This document shows, piece after piece, positions 18,709-29,272 of a DNA stretch of 64,000 nucleotides. How positions within the stretch are numbered: the first letter of the stretch is position 1; every line of letters starts with the position of its first letter. Position numbers and translations under genes: made by a program. Origin of the DNA: Shewanella psychropiezotolerans (lineage in GTDB: Bacteria; Pseudomonadota; Gammaproteobacteria; Enterobacterales; Shewanellaceae); contig NZ_CP041614.1 in NCBI RefSeq assembly GCF_007197555.1, positions 3,836,001-3,900,000 of the forward strand, written 5' to 3'. The notes under the pieces are model-generated. The model made no database searches. It worked only from the letters and a program-made list of their open reading frames with translations, and had not been told where the DNA came from.

Positions 18709-21305
18709 CCAAGCCACCTTTTCATTCTACGCCCTGCCAATAAGGGCATTAATATCAATAACCAGAAGTCCAGGCTGCCACCAGATGATTTCTTATCACT
18801 CTCGCCTCCGATGGCCTTTACTGTGATTGTCACAATCCCATCGGCGGAAGCTTTCTCCGAGTCTTGCACTGTATAGGTTATGGTGTCGCTCCCAGAGAAT
18901 CCGGCGGCAGGCGTGTAACTTAACTTGTTGTTGATAATAGTGACGCTTCCCTTGCCGGTATAATTAACGCTGACAAGACTCAGTTGCTTGTTTTTATCTA
19001 CATCTAAATCATTACTCAAAGGGTCGATAATATTTTTGCTCGAATCTTGCGCTACACTGGCTACATCGTTCACGGCTTCGGGGGCATCATTTACAGCTGT
19101 GACACTGATGATGACAGAGAAGGCCTCGCTCTTAATATCACCTTTATGACCAGTCACAAGTACAGATATCTCACCATTAAAATCAGCCTTAGGCGTGATA
19201 GTATCGCCGTTAACCTGATAGTTACTCCCCGTTTGCAAGCTAATGCTACTTGCTACAAGCCCTTGGTAATTGAACATATCCGCCGTTACCTTCAATTTTT
19301 CATCTTCATCGATAGAAAGCGGCGCTTTCAGTCCAGAGATGGTAATTTTTTCATCGGCTGCACCTGAGGAAATTGAAAAATTTCCGCTGTTAATAGCAAA
19401 GAAGATGTTATCTGCACAACTCAGTCTTATGCGGGCTTTATCCGAACTGATTTGTGACAGCTTGACCTCATAACTACCGTTATTATCGACCCCAAGCGCC
19501 AGGTCGGTCTCGAAACTGATACCCGCATCGGTCGACAACTGGATATTCACTTTAGTACAGGAAATTGGCGCAACCTGAGTGTTAGCAACATTCCAAGTGA
19601 CTACTTGGGTATTATTAGACCAAGAGGATCCTGACGCGGGCTCAATAACAGAAAATGCCTGATTGGTATCGATAACGCTGACTTTCATCGAGTCTCGCGA
19701 TAAACCTTTTTTGCCATCTCTCACGACTAAACGAAAATTAAGTTCACGAGTGGTCTTGGGATACGTTTCACCTATGGTGAGTTTATTGAGCAATATATCT
19801 TCGAGTCTTGGAAACGTGCGACTCGGCTGGCTACTTGGACTCCATACCCTAAATAGTGGGCGCTTACCGTCATCGATTTGCTCTGAAAGACTGGCACTAG
19901 CTGGGCCTAAGTCATACTGTTGCCAGTCATAAGATAAGTTGTCACCATCGACATCGCTTGCACTACCAGTCAACACAAAGGGGGTACTGGCCGGAATGAC
20001 ATAATCTTTACCCGCATCCACTGTGGGGCTTGAGTTGGTTATGCTAGTGATCTGGCCACAACTTCCTCCACTCCCTGTCGTGATATGAGTTTTGATGACA
20101 TCGATTGAATGTGAATGGAAATAAGCATTAGAGTTATTCTGTAAGTTCTGTTGCCCGCAAATACCGGCATAACCCATCACAGTCGATCCACTGCCAGGTT
20201 CATAGGCGCTGGTATCGGCACGATTGCCATCGCAAGAGTCCGATAAGCCATTAAACGTATGATCGGCGCCAAATTGATGCCCTAACTCATGGGCAACATA
20301 ATCGATATTAAATGCATCACCTGTCGGACTACCACTACCTGTTACCCCATCTCCTTTTGAATTCACATCACAGATCACGCCAAAACCAGCTAAACCACCT
20401 CCCCCGGTATTAACAACGTGGCCGACATCATAACTGCCACTGCCTATGGCTTGATCTATGATCCCCGTATTCGCTTCACCGTCTGCATCTGTATTAGCGA
20501 AGGGATCGGTCTCAGGATCAACGAAAATAAGTGCGTCATTATTAGCGACTAGCTCTAACTTCACCGCTAGATCGGCTTGATAAACATCGTTGACTCGATT
20601 GAGCATGGTGATAACAGCGGCAAGGCCTTGCTCTTTCGTTCCGCCATGAAATTGGGTGTACTCACCCGTAGCCGAGATGGCAATACGATAGGTTTTTAAT
20701 TGAGTCGCCTGACCTTGGCTATTATTGGTCACCTCCCTTCTAACATGATTCAATAATGTATCTTGTCCCTTACCTCTATGTTTAGGCGCTTGTCTTCTTG
20801 GCATATTGCTAAGATCTAAAGGGATAGCATCTTTTCTAAAGTAACTGATATAGCGGGCATCATTACCTCGATATTGAGGGTCGATATAGACAGTTTCGTC
20901 TCCGAATCGAAACAGGCCATGAAATCCCTGAGGAGTAATATCGAAACGACCATGATTATCCGGATTTCCGAGTTCAAAACCACTGAAGGTTTTTATATTG
21001 GGGTATTTCTCACTAAGCTCGCTAGCAACTATGTCTGCAGGCTTTAACTTAAAGTCTGCAAAACTACCATCGGGCAGAGGTAATGTCACAACAACACTCT
21101 CATCCACTGACAGCAAAATCTGATTTAATGCAGCAATATTCGTTGTTAGCTGATGACTCAAGCGTGCCTGGCTATTGATCTTTCCTCCATCAGTCTTAGC
21201 TGCTACCTTGTGCCAATCATTAAACTGGCTCGATGATAGTCCTTGTGCAATCACAGATTGTGAAGCTAGAGCACATAGACTCAAAATCGATATTATTTTT
21301 TTCAT
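18705..21305 (-). CDS. Secreted reprolysin-like (M12B) zinc metalloprotease with GlyGly-CTERM anchor
   Basis: An 866-residue exported protease read from MKKIISIL at 21305. A signal peptide ends near AIAQ/VIAQ; a propeptide-like region of about 180 residues follows. The metzincin zinc site HELGHQFGADH lies near 336-346, with GYAGICG after it, as in the reprolysin-like family. Next come PKD/Ig-like and cadherin-like repeats (DAPEAVNDVASVAQD is typical). The C-terminus is SSGGSLDFWLLILMPLLAG plus a basic tail, a GlyGly-CTERM signal recognised by rhombosortase, after which such proteins go to the surface by type II secretion. A small lipoprotein gene overlaps its stop and a two-component system follows. 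Confidence 0.87.
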   Translation of the reverse strand: MKKIISILSLCALASQSVIAQGLSSSQFNDWHKVAAKTDGGKINSQARLSHQLTTNIAALNQILLSVDESVVVTLPLPDGSFADFKLKPADIVASELSEKYPNIKTFSGFELGNPDNHGRFDITPQGFHGLFRFGDETVYIDPQYRGNDARYISYFRKDAIPLDLSNMPRRQAPKHRGKGQDTLLNHVRREVTNNSQGQATQLKTYRIAISATGEYTQFHGGTKEQGLAAVITMLNRVNDVYQADLAVKLELVANNDALIFVDPETDPFANTDADGEANTGIIDQAIGSGSYDVGHVVNTGGGGLAGFGVICDVNSKGDGVTGSGSPTGDAFNIDYVAHELGHQFGADHTFNGLSDSCDGNRADTSAYEPGSGSTVMGYAGICGQQNLQNNSNAYFHSHSIDVIKTHITTGSGGSCGQITSITNSSPTVDAGKDYVIPASTPFVLTGSASDVDGDNLSYDWQQYDLGPASASLSEQIDDGKRPLFRVWSPSSQPSRTFPRLEDILLNKLTIGETYPKTTRELNFRLVVRDGKKGLSRDSMKVSVIDTNQAFSVIEPASGSSWSNNTQVVTWNVANTQVAPISCTKVNIQLSTDAGISFETDLALGVDNNGSYEVKLSQISSDKARIRLSCADNIFFAINSGNFSISSGAADEKITISGLKAPLSIDEDEKLKVTADMFNYQGLVASSISLQTGSNYQVNGDTITPKADFNGEISVLVTGHKGDIKSEAFSVIISVTAVNDAPEAVNDVASVAQDSSKNIIDPLSNDLDVDKNKQLSLVSVNYTGKGSVTIINNKLSYTPAAGFSGSDTITYTVQDSEKASADGIVTITVKAIGGESDKKSSGGSLDFWLLILMPLLAGRRMKRWLG

Positions 21306-21424
21306 AGGGACCCCCTTTAACAATGAGAGCCACCACCTTAATGTAAAACACTTGTTAACTTCCTTGGCAAATTGTAGCGTTTACCCCCAAATAGATACAA
21401 ACGGATACAAAGCATGTTTGCCGT

Positions 21425-22345
21425 CTAATTCGGTTTGTTTAAAATCATCCCCTGAGTCTGCAACACCTCATCTTTATCAATATAGTCCTGCATAAAATCA
21501 CGTAAACACTTGGCTTTGGCACTCAAGAGTCTGCCACTAGGCCAGACGGCGTATAGCTCTCGCTTAGGACCTGACCAATCTATGAGTACCTGCACTAAAT
21601 TGCCATCATGCAAATCTTGGTACACTTCGCTGATAGGCAACAAGGCAATACCTATCCCATCACAAGCCCACTGACTGGCCATCTTAATATCATTAACAAA
21701 AGTATTGATACTAGGTGTGAGCTCCACCTCATTGCCGGTGACTCTATGGGTCAGTGTCCATACGGGAATACTATTTACCCCTATGATCCTATGCTTGAAA
21801 AGTTCGTCCAATTGAGCTGGCGCCGCATGATTGTTCAGATAGTCTGTCGAAGCGACAAGAACAGTTGGAATGAAACCCAATCCCTTCTGATACAACTGAG
21901 AATCTTTTTGCGGTCCGATCCTCAGAGCGATGTCGGCCTGAACCACCAAAATATCTTGATTGGCATTATTCAAACTGAGATCCAGCTGAATATCGGGATA
22001 GGACTTGATAAACGATGACCACATGGGCTGCAGTAATCCGGTGGATATATTGGTCGGTGCCAGCACTTTCAACTTGCCACTGAGCAAGTGTAGGTCTGCT
22101 GAGAGGCTACGTTGTGTGGCTTCAAATGTCTGTACTAACTCATAGAATGCCTGGTAATACACCTCACCTTCCGCCGTCAGAGAAAACTGACGGGCGGATC
22201 TATGTATCAACTTACATCCAATAGAAGTTTCGAGTTTTTGCAGGCGACGGGTCACTGTGGCGGCGGGCAGTCGTAACTGCTTCGCCGCGATAGCTAAGCC
22301 TCGCGACTGAACGATATGGATATAGAGCGCTATGTCATCTAACAT
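21425..22345 (-). CDS. LysR family transcriptional regulator
   Basis: A 306-residue regulator read from MLDDIALYIHIV at 22345; an open frame continues upstream without family sequence. The N-terminal winged helix contains AAKQLRLPAATVTRRLQKLE, the recognition-helix region of LysR proteins, and the rest is the periplasmic-binding-like effector domain. It is divergent from the monooxygenase/DUF2798 pair, whose promoter it probably controls as LysR regulators usually do. The effector is unknown. Confidence 0.87.
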   Translation of the reverse strand: MLDDIALYIHIVQSRGLAIAAKQLRLPAATVTRRLQKLETSIGCKLIHRSARQFSLTAEGEVYYQAFYELVQTFEATQRSLSADLHLLSGKLKVLAPTNISTGLLQPMWSSFIKSYPDIQLDLSLNNANQDILVVQADIALRIGPQKDSQLYQKGLGFIPTVLVASTDYLNNHAAPAQLDELFKHRIIGVNSIPVWTLTHRVTGNEVELTPSINTFVNDIKMASQWACDGIGIALLPISEVYQDLHDGNLVQVLIDWSGPKRELYAVWPSGRLLSAKAKCLRDFMQDYIDKDEVLQTQGMILNKPN

Positions 22346-22497
22346 GATTTCATAAATGGAATTTATAATTGAATTGTTACGTATATTTATAATAAACGAA
22401 ACCATATAAGCTCGTCTAACTTTCTCAATAAACATCTACTCATCACATAAGCGTCATTAGTTCATAATCAAAAATGAGTAGTCAATCTGGAGGCAAC

Positions 22498-22770
22498 ATG
22501 GGTCAATTATGGATAAATGCGGGTCTGGTTACAGAAGCTGGCTTAGATACAGATCAAGTCAAGCAGGCACTGCACGCATTGTCAGAAGCGACAGCAAAAG
22601 AAGTTGGTTGTTTAAAATTTGAAGTGCTGCAGCATCAAGACAATCCGTCTCACTTTACCCTTTGGGAACACTGGGTAAACAGTGATGCACTGAGCGCACA
22701 CTTTGAGGCCGAACATACGCTGGCTTATCTTGCTCGTAATCTGACTAAAGTGACCTATATCGAAAACTAA
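22498..22770 (+). CDS. Antibiotic biosynthesis monooxygenase (ABM) domain protein
   Basis: A 90-residue single-domain ABM-fold protein. The ATG at 22498 has GGAGG at 22489-22493 and is preferred to an ATG at 22474. Features are EVGCLKFEVLQHQDNPSHFTLWEHW and a trailing HTLAYL segment, matching small putative quinol monooxygenases (YgiN/LsrG type). Such proteins are often redox or quinone-linked oxygenases, but substrates are rarely known. It is followed 26 bases later by a DUF2798 membrane protein gene and is divergent from a LysR gene. Confidence 0.82.
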   Translation: MGQLWINAGLVTEAGLDTDQVKQALHALSEATAKEVGCLKFEVLQHQDNPSHFTLWEHWVNSDALSAHFEAEHTLAYLARNLTKVTYIEN

Positions 22771-22795
22771 CCATGGTCACTGACAAGGAGGCACG

Positions 22796-23026
22796 ATGAA
22801 ACAACGCATCGTATTTTCACTATTAATGTCCTTTGTATTGTCCCTGCTGATGACCCTCTGGATAACCTGGATTAACTTAGGATTAGCGCCAAACTTTCTC
22901 TGGTTATGGGCAAAGGCCTTCATATTGGCATGGCCCGCAGCCGCGACCATCTCCTTCCTATTTGCCCCTAAGGTGCATAATTTATCTGAAAAAATAGTCA
23001 GAAAATGGTTAAAACCGGCCGGATAA
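22796..23026 (+). CDS. DUF2798 family small membrane protein
   Basis: A 76-residue protein with two transmembrane helices (about 6-26 and 38-58) and the WITWINLGL...FLWLWAKAF arrangement of the DUF2798 family. AAGGAGG precedes the ATG. It forms a unit with the monooxygenase gene and is closed by a strong hairpin. Function unknown. Confidence 0.8.
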   Translation: MKQRIVFSLLMSFVLSLLMTLWITWINLGLAPNFLWLWAKAFILAWPAAATISFLFAPKVHNLSEKIVRKWLKPAG

Positions 23027-23029
23027 ACG

Positions 23030-23065
23030 GCTGTAAATACAGAATCGAACATCTGTATTTACAGC
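23030..23065 (+). terminator. Hairpin after the DUF2798 gene
   Basis: Perfect 14-base arms (23030-23043 and 23052-23065) with an 8-base loop, four bases after the stop. There is no U-run, so it may act as an attenuator or mRNA end rather than a classical terminator. Confidence 0.65.
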
Positions 23066-23256
23066 ACAAAAAGGAATTTATATGAATGTTCAACGCATCA
23101 AGTATTCCTAGTCTGACGGCCTAGTTTGTATTGCAGACTAGCAGGCCAAATATAAGGGTTCTTTTGGTTACCAAGCATATAAATATTCACATGTCTTGAA
23201 CATTAAAAAACATGATCGTATACTTTATCCATAAAGGGATTTAATTTGGTAAGAAC

Positions 23257-25197
23257 ATGAAAAAAATAAAGTATCTGCTAATCACTCTCGCATGCGCGCT
23301 AAATCTTAATACTATTGCAATGGCCGCTTCTATACCGATAGAGTCATTTAGCTCCCTCCCCTTGCTAGAGTCACCTCAGATCTCCCCGGATGGTAAATCT
23401 ATGGTGTCAATATACAACACGGCTAAGGGGCCTATGGTGGTGCAATCTCAGTTCCCAAGCAATAAGCTCACCGCGTTGGCGCAACTGAAAAAAGCAAAAG
23501 ATAGAGTCGACTTTGTACGTTGGTCCGGTAATAAACATGTCATTATTGGCACCAGTTACCCGGATAACTATCGCGGAAGCTATAGCAGGGTCTCTAGGAT
23601 CTACTCCATAGACACAGAAACCAAGAAAGCCAGGGAATTAACCCACAGGCGACTCAGAAAAGATCCCTGGCATAAACTGCAATCATATTCTTTAGTTTCG
23701 ACTTTAAAGAATGATCACCAACACATCCTTATCAGCACATACGATACCAGAGACAAGGGGTATAGCCTCTTTAAGGTAGATCTGACCGATGGTAGTTTCG
23801 ACAAATACTTGGCAAATACCTACGACATTGACTCCTGGTTTGCCGATCACGACGGCACTGTTCGCTTGGGTATTGGCATAAAAAAACAAGAAGGACTCTT
23901 TGATGACAAGGGTCACTTTATTACCATCTGGTATAGAAAAACTGCCGATGATAAGTTTAAAAAACTACATCATAAACAGTACGGTAAAGGCGATACATTT
24001 ACCGTATTGGGACTAACAAAAAATGCCACTAAAGCCTACGTACTCAGTGACCGTGAGACCAGACGTCAAAGTCTGTGGCTATTCGATATTGCATCGGGTA
24101 AATTTGAAAAGAAAATATTTGGCCATGAAAAATACGATTTAGATAGCGGGATCAGCGACTCAGATGGCGAGCTTATCGGCGTCACTTGGTCAGATGATTT
24201 TCAGCAACGCTACTACTTCAAAGATAAAGATAGGCAAGTATTCGACACGGTGAAGGCATCACTGGAGGATTATCAGGTGTTTATTGCCAGTAAGAGCCGT
24301 GACAATACCAAGGTATTAGCTTACGCCATCCAAGATAACTCACCGGGTAAATACTTCTGGTTCGATCTCAGTACTAATAAGGGCGGCATCTGGTTCTCGC
24401 AATACCCTAAATTGGAAAATAAGCCACTGGCCTCGGTTCAAGCCATAGAATTTTTGGCATCCGATGGGAAAAAAATTCCTGGATACCTAACCATGCCCAT
24501 TAATTTGCAGCCCAATAGCAAGCCTCCTTTGGTGGTATTACCCCATGGCGGCCCCCATAGCCGTGACTACCGATATTTCGATCCTCTGGTACAACTTATC
24601 GCCCATGAAGGTTACGCAGTACTGCAGATCAATTTTCGAGGCTCGAGCGGTTTCGGTACAGACTTTGAAACCTCCGGCTATTATCAATGGGGCCGGCGCA
24701 TGCAGCAAGATGTTATGGATGGCGTAGACTGGCTTAACAAACAAAACCTGGTTAATGGAGATGCCTGTATCGTCGGAGGGAGTTATGGGGGCTATGTGGC
24801 CCTCACCGCCGCCGTTCAAACCAATCAGGCCTTTAAGTGCTTCGTCAGCATAGCCGGGATAAGCGACCTCGAAGAGATGATCGATGATGAAGAAAGAGCT
24901 GACACTTATGTTGCCAATATTGTCGACCCGGCTGACAGCGACGCTAAGAAAGCCCTCGCCGACGTATCCGCCATCAACCATCTAGATAAGATAAAAGCCC
25001 CTATTTTACTTATTCATGGTACTAAGGACACACGAGTCAACTTTCAACAATCCAGTGATTTTTACAGCAAGGCAAAGAGTAAGGGATTGAATGTTAGATA
25101 TATCGAGTTAAAAAATGGTACCCATTTTCTGGATAATCCAGATAACAGGAAGGTCGCCTACGGTGAAATTAGTGCATTCTTGAATAAGTATTTATGA
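23257..25197 (+). CDS. Secreted S9 family prolyl oligopeptidase-like serine peptidase
   Basis: A 646-residue exported protein with a signal peptide ending near AMAA, a beta-propeller of about 370 residues and a C-terminal alpha/beta hydrolase domain. The catalytic triad is visible: Ser in GGSYGGYVAL (about 509), Asp in HGTKDTRVN (about 589) and His in NGTHFLDN (about 623); the oxyanion motif LPHGGPHSRD precedes it. This is the acylaminoacyl-peptidase/dipeptidyl-peptidase type abundant in Shewanella, used to trim extracellular or periplasmic peptides. Monocistronic by its flanks. Confidence 0.9.
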   Translation: MKKIKYLLITLACALNLNTIAMAASIPIESFSSLPLLESPQISPDGKSMVSIYNTAKGPMVVQSQFPSNKLTALAQLKKAKDRVDFVRWSGNKHVIIGTSYPDNYRGSYSRVSRIYSIDTETKKARELTHRRLRKDPWHKLQSYSLVSTLKNDHQHILISTYDTRDKGYSLFKVDLTDGSFDKYLANTYDIDSWFADHDGTVRLGIGIKKQEGLFDDKGHFITIWYRKTADDKFKKLHHKQYGKGDTFTVLGLTKNATKAYVLSDRETRRQSLWLFDIASGKFEKKIFGHEKYDLDSGISDSDGELIGVTWSDDFQQRYYFKDKDRQVFDTVKASLEDYQVFIASKSRDNTKVLAYAIQDNSPGKYFWFDLSTNKGGIWFSQYPKLENKPLASVQAIEFLASDGKKIPGYLTMPINLQPNSKPPLVVLPHGGPHSRDYRYFDPLVQLIAHEGYAVLQINFRGSSGFGTDFETSGYYQWGRRMQQDVMDGVDWLNKQNLVNGDACIVGGSYGGYVALTAAVQTNQAFKCFVSIAGISDLEEMIDDEERADTYVANIVDPADSDAKKALADVSAINHLDKIKAPILLIHGTKDTRVNFQQSSDFYSKAKSKGLNVRYIELKNGTHFLDNPDNRKVAYGEISAFLNKYL

Positions 25198-25259
25198 CGT
25201 TAGCATCGCCAAGCTGACTTATTCAAAATCACTAGCTAAGAGTAAAGAGTATTATACGC

Positions 25260-25298
25260 TGGGCTTGATGACACTAATTTCTAGAGCCATCAAGCCCA
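25260..25298. terminator. Hairpin between convergent S9 peptidase and chemotaxis receptor genes
   Basis: Perfect 11-base arms (25260-25270 and 25288-25298), 17-base loop, T-rich on the plus side. It probably serves as a shared terminator. Confidence 0.6.
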
Positions 25299-25380
25299 AC
25301 TATTTTCCCAGCTAAAATGACGAGCTGTCTCATAAATAGAGTTAACGAAGAAATACAAATCATATTAACTTATCACCATT

Positions 25381-27393
25381 TCAAAGCTTAAACCCCTCTA
25401 TCTGCGCGGCTAGCTTTCTGGCATCTTCTGCCAGACTGATACAGATCTCAGATGCGCCTTGAGCCGATGTGAGTGCCTCGTCTGCGCCTTGGCCGATAGC
25501 GAGAGTCTTGGTGTCTATTTGTATGGTGGCGATGCGCTGCTCGGCGACGGCATGGGCGATCTCTTGAGTGACCCCGACAATTTCCTCCATATTCGTGGTG
25601 AGCTGAGCCATGCTTTGACTCACTTCCTTGGCCAGTAATACGCCTTTATCAGCCTGGCTGGTGCCTGACTCCATGGCGCTGACCGCTTGCTTTACCCCGG
25701 CTTGTACTTGCTCAATCATGGATTGGATCTCTTGGGTCGATGTTTGAGTGCGACTGGCTAAAGTTCGCACCTCATCGGCCACCACGGCAAAGCCCCTGCC
25801 CTGCTCTCCGGCTCTGGCTGCTTCAATCGCAGCATTGAGTGCCAGCAAGTTAGTTTGATCGGCAATTGAACGGATCACATCCACCACATTACCTATTTCA
25901 CTGGTATGTTCGGCCAACAGATTGATCACCTCAGATCCAGTGGTAACTTCTTTGGCGATATGATCTATTCCTTCGACGGTGTCTAAGATGACAACTTGCC
26001 CTTGTGTCACCGCCTGCTGAGCATTCGCGGTGATATTGGTCGCCTCCCCCATGCTTGCTTCGACGCTGTTTACCGACACTAATACCTGACCAATTGCGCT
26101 AGCAACATGGTGGGTTTCTTCCTGCTGCGCGGCTAACGTAGCCTCCATACTTTTAGTCACCTCAAGCATGGTACCACTGGCAACAACCACCTGCTCACTC
26201 AAGGTTTGTACCTCAGTGATCAAACTGCGGATACTGACAAGCATACGATTAAATGCGCTGGCGATGTGAGAAAACTCATCTCCGCCTTTGCCGGATATGC
26301 TGGTATGTGAAAGCCTGACCTCTTTGCTAAGATCACCTTTCGAAACCAGATCAACGATAGATTCTATCTCCCGCACATTAACCACGATAGCTTGGTAAAT
26401 AACGAGAAGCGCATACAGGCTGCCGATCACCACTAAGCCTACTATGGCTATCAACCAAAACATCACCAGCGTTTTATCACTTTCACGACTCGTTAAGGTG
26501 TCTGCTAGCGCTCGGTGGCTTTGCACCAACACTAAGGTAATTCGTTGTGCTTGTTCCTGAGTTTGCTGTTTAAATGCCGGCTCAGTTATCTCTAAGTTAT
26601 CCGGAATAATCAGCTTGTCGTTCACCAATTGAATAAATTCTTCTATCCCTAGGTGCATCTCCTCAATATTCCTGATAAGCGAGCCGATACTGTCATCATT
26701 TTCCTGCATGGCTAATCTGCCCAGGGTCTTCTCACTGCTCTGTAACAACTCTGACAAGCGGTTATTGAGCGCCACCAGCCGAGTATAAGTATCTTGAGTA
26801 AAGCCAGCAGAAGCTAATACCTGCTTTGATACGCTTGCGACTCTGGCGCTGAAATCACTTAACTCTGAGAGTCGTGAAAGATATATCTCAGCAAGATAGA
26901 AACCCCTTGGGTCTACGTCCAATGACAGACCCGTTTCTGCGCCTATACTCTCTTTGAGATCTTGTAGCTGATCGGCAATAAAATCAATATCAGCGGCAGA
27001 AACACGCTGCTTATCAGACTCCCCAGCGGCTTGACCCATAGCGAGTATATTTTGTGATAAAAGACCCACAGACAGAGGGGCCGCTGAGGCATAGATATCA
27101 CTCTGACGGGACACTTGCTCGAGGCCTTCGGCTAAGCTAGTTAGCCCACTTATCTGTCCACGACCTCCGGCTCTAAGATGGCTAAGCTTTTCATCCACAC
27201 TCGCCAGCCCTTGAACAAAGGCCAGGCCAGTGAGCTCACGCTCTACCCTCTTTACCTCTTGAAACTGAAGTTGAACAATATAGGCGGCACCTATGGAGAG
27301 AGGTAACAGGGTTGCGATGGCTAATAGAGTAAATTTCTTTTTAAAACTCAGTTTATTGGCCAAGCTCATCCCGAAAGAAAGGAGTGCAGACAT
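25381..27393 (-). CDS. Methyl-accepting chemotaxis protein
   Basis: A roughly 670-residue receptor. TM1 is near the N-terminus ([20 protein letters not shown]), a periplasmic helical ligand domain of about 260 residues follows, then TM2 ([19 protein letters not shown]), HAMP and a long signalling helix hairpin with the conserved tip [20 protein letters not shown]. The helical sensor resembles nitrate/TarH-type domains. The start is uncertain; the ATG at 27393 is favoured over a TTG at 27411 and an ATG at 27369. It would route an unknown chemical signal to CheA. There are no other chemotaxis genes in the window. Confidence 0.88.
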   Translation of the reverse strand: MSALLSFGMSLANKLSFKKKFTLLAIATLLPLSIGAAYIVQLQFQEVKRVERELTGLAFVQGLASVDEKLSHLRAGGRGQISGLTSLAEGLEQVSRQSDIYASAAPLSVGLLSQNILAMGQAAGESDKQRVSAADIDFIADQLQDLKESIGAETGLSLDVDPRGFYLAEIYLSRLSELSDFSARVASVSKQVLASAGFTQDTYTRLVALNNRLSELLQSSEKTLGRLAMQENDDSIGSLIRNIEEMHLGIEEFIQLVNDKLIIPDNLEITEPAFKQQTQEQAQRITLVLVQSHRALADTLTSRESDKTLVMFWLIAIVGLVVIGSLYALLVIYQAIVVNVREIESIVDLVSKGDLSKEVRLSHTSISGKGGDEFSHIASAFNRMLVSIRSLITEVQTLSEQVVVASGTMLEVTKSMEATLAAQQEETHHVASAIGQVLVSVNSVEASMGEATNITANAQQAVTQGQVVILDTVEGIDHIAKEVTTGSEVINLLAEHTSEIGNVVDVIRSIADQTNLLALNAAIEAARAGEQGRGFAVVADEVRTLASRTQTSTQEIQSMIEQVQAGVKQAVSAMESGTSQADKGVLLAKEVSQSMAQLTTNMEEIVGVTQEIAHAVAEQRIATIQIDTKTLAIGQGADEALTSAQGASEICISLAEDARKLAAQIEGFKL

Positions 27394-27571
27394 TGGGAAG
27401 AATCCATTCAAAAAGTGATAGTATATTTTAGACCAGAACAGGGAAGGTTTTATTACAAAGAAGTAACACTCAGCTCAACTCAGGCGACGAAGACCAAACG
27501 GTATTCGTCGCCTTACTGCTGGCCTAAGCATGGTAATTAAAGCATGACAATGTCATGAAGCAGGAACAGGG

Positions 27572-28438
27572 CTATCCCCTAACCGTCTTCATATAGTGTT
27601 TTGGGCTAACACCAAATTGTTGGCGAAAGCGTTGGGAGAAACGCGACTCCGACTGATAACCACAGAGCAGGGCTAAGTCGACCTGTCGGTAATTTTTCTT
27701 CTGCATCAAACTCAAACCATGGAGCATACGCACTTCGGCCAGCACCTCCCTGAACGAAGTGCCCTCCAGGGCCAGATGACGCGTCAGTGTCGACTTACTC
27801 ATGGAAAAAAGCTTACAGACTTGCTCAATGTGATGTTCGGCTCCAGGACTCTGGGCCAGATAACGGCTAAGTCTCTGCCGCAATGATTGCGGATCGCCGG
27901 GAAACAGCTTGTCCAAGCAGCCCGCTTCCATGAGTTGCTGATAGAAGCCATTTAGGTAGTAACTTTGTACCTGAGTGCTTAAATCCTGCCCCTGCATGCT
28001 CAATAACAGCTCTAAGGCAAAGCAGAGTTGACTATTCGCGCTTAACTTAGGCGACTGAGCCTGAGAAAATTCATGATATGCCGATGACAGGACCGCTCTC
28101 GCCTCCCCCTTGTTTCCTCTGTGCTTATTTTCTTTCCTGTTTCCTTTGCTATATCCAACTTCAATCTCATCCATCAACTCTTGGCTTGGTGGCTGCAAAA
28201 ATGATACCTGCACCGAGCTGAACTGCTGATGATGGGGCTCATTGATAAAAGTGAGCTGACTACCCGCCGCGGCGATCAACCAGTCGCCGCCACCAATATG
28301 AAGTGACTCTTCATGCCAGCTCATGAGTTTACGGCCTTGTTTGATCGCAAAAATACTCGGGCTATGCACAGGTACATTACGCAGTGCCTGTGGTGCTATG
28401 CCCTGATAATGACTCACCAAGATCACTTTTTTCATCAC
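27572..28438 (-). CDS. AraC family transcriptional regulator
   Basis: A 288-residue regulator with a variable N-terminal domain and a C-terminal pair of helix-turn-helix motifs (SMSKSTLTRHLALEGTSF and LLCGYQSESRFSQRFRQQFG, ending GVSPKHYM), the AraC signature. The N-terminus is short and shows no clear cupin motif. It lies 46 bases downstream of the PEBP-like gene in the same direction and may be cotranscribed. Confidence 0.87.
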   Translation of the reverse strand: MMKKVILVSHYQGIAPQALRNVPVHSPSIFAIKQGRKLMSWHEESLHIGGGDWLIAAAGSQLTFINEPHHQQFSSVQVSFLQPPSQELMDEIEVGYSKGNRKENKHRGNKGEARAVLSSAYHEFSQAQSPKLSANSQLCFALELLLSMQGQDLSTQVQSYYLNGFYQQLMEAGCLDKLFPGDPQSLRQRLSRYLAQSPGAEHHIEQVCKLFSMSKSTLTRHLALEGTSFREVLAEVRMLHGLSLMQKKNYRQVDLALLCGYQSESRFSQRFRQQFGVSPKHYMKTVRG

Positions 28439-28484
28439 ATCAGCCCTCGAGTATAAATACAGGCGTTAACAACAAACACCGCAA

Positions 28485-29015
28485 CTAGCGCACATAAGTG
28501 GCCGTCAACACAGCTTTCTCAATCACCATACTATTGAGGGTGAAACCCACTACCGCGGGCGAAATGTCAGCAGGCAGATCTATCTTAGCTTTCGGCAACG
28601 CCCACACGGTGAACTGATATCTGTGCATGCCATCACCCTTAGGCGGACATGCACCGCCAAAGCCGGGTTTACCAAAATCAGTGCGAGTCTCTAATCCCAC
28701 TGATGCCTTACCCGATGCGCCCCGTGGCAAGCTGAGTGTGGACACGGGAATATTTAATACCGTCCAGTGCCACCAACCACTTTCAGTTGGTGCATCAGGA
28801 TCATAAGCCGTGATAGCGAAGCTCTTAGTACCGGGCGGCACCTTAATCCAGGAAAGCTGGGGAGAGAGATTACCGCCATTACAGCCCATACCGGAAAATT
28901 CAAACGTCTTGCCCATAAGCTGGCCTTCTTTGATATCTTGACTCGATATCTCCATGGCCGAGGCGGATATGCCGATAAATGCGGCCATGATGGGTAATAG
29001 ATTGATGACTTTCAT
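28485..29015 (-). CDS. Exported YbhB/YbcL family (PEBP, Raf kinase inhibitor-like) protein
   Basis: A 176-residue protein with a signal peptide (ending near SASA) and the PEBP fold signatures: ITAYDPDAPTESGWWHWTVLNIP and GGACPPKGDGMHRYQFTVWAL. Bacterial members bind small anionic ligands but have no firm role. It is followed by an AraC-type regulator gene, which might respond to the same condition. Confidence 0.87.
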   Translation of the reverse strand: MKVINLLPIMAAFIGISASAMEISSQDIKEGQLMGKTFEFSGMGCNGGNLSPQLSWIKVPPGTKSFAITAYDPDAPTESGWWHWTVLNIPVSTLSLPRGASGKASVGLETRTDFGKPGFGGACPPKGDGMHRYQFTVWALPKAKIDLPADISPAVVGFTLNSMVIEKAVLTATYVR

Positions 29016-29158
29016 AACTGATCCCTTAAGTAAATAGAAGCTATAGAATAGCCCTTACCCGGGAAAATACTTAACCATAAAGTTCATTTATTACCATAAT
29101 TATCGACAACATGACACTTTGAGTCATAAAATAACAAAAGTAGATTTTCGCCCATAAA

Positions 29159-29190
29159 AAAAGCATAAACGCCTCAGCATTTATGCTTTT
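29159..29190 (-). terminator. Terminator after the acyl-CoA dehydrogenase gene
   Basis: Eleven-base arms (29159-29169 and 29180-29190) with A- and T-rich flanks that serve as a U-run in either direction. Confidence 0.75.
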
Positions 29191-29272
29191 ATTTCTCCCA
29201 TCGGCGTTCAAGTGCTAAGTCTCAAAACCAAGAAACTGACTCAAGGCTCATACCCAAACTAAACCTGACAGA

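Noticed and set aside
24538..24981. 147-codon minus-strand open frame opposite the S9 peptidase catalytic domain
   Set aside because: Antisense shadow; the plus strand carries the catalytic serine and full domain.
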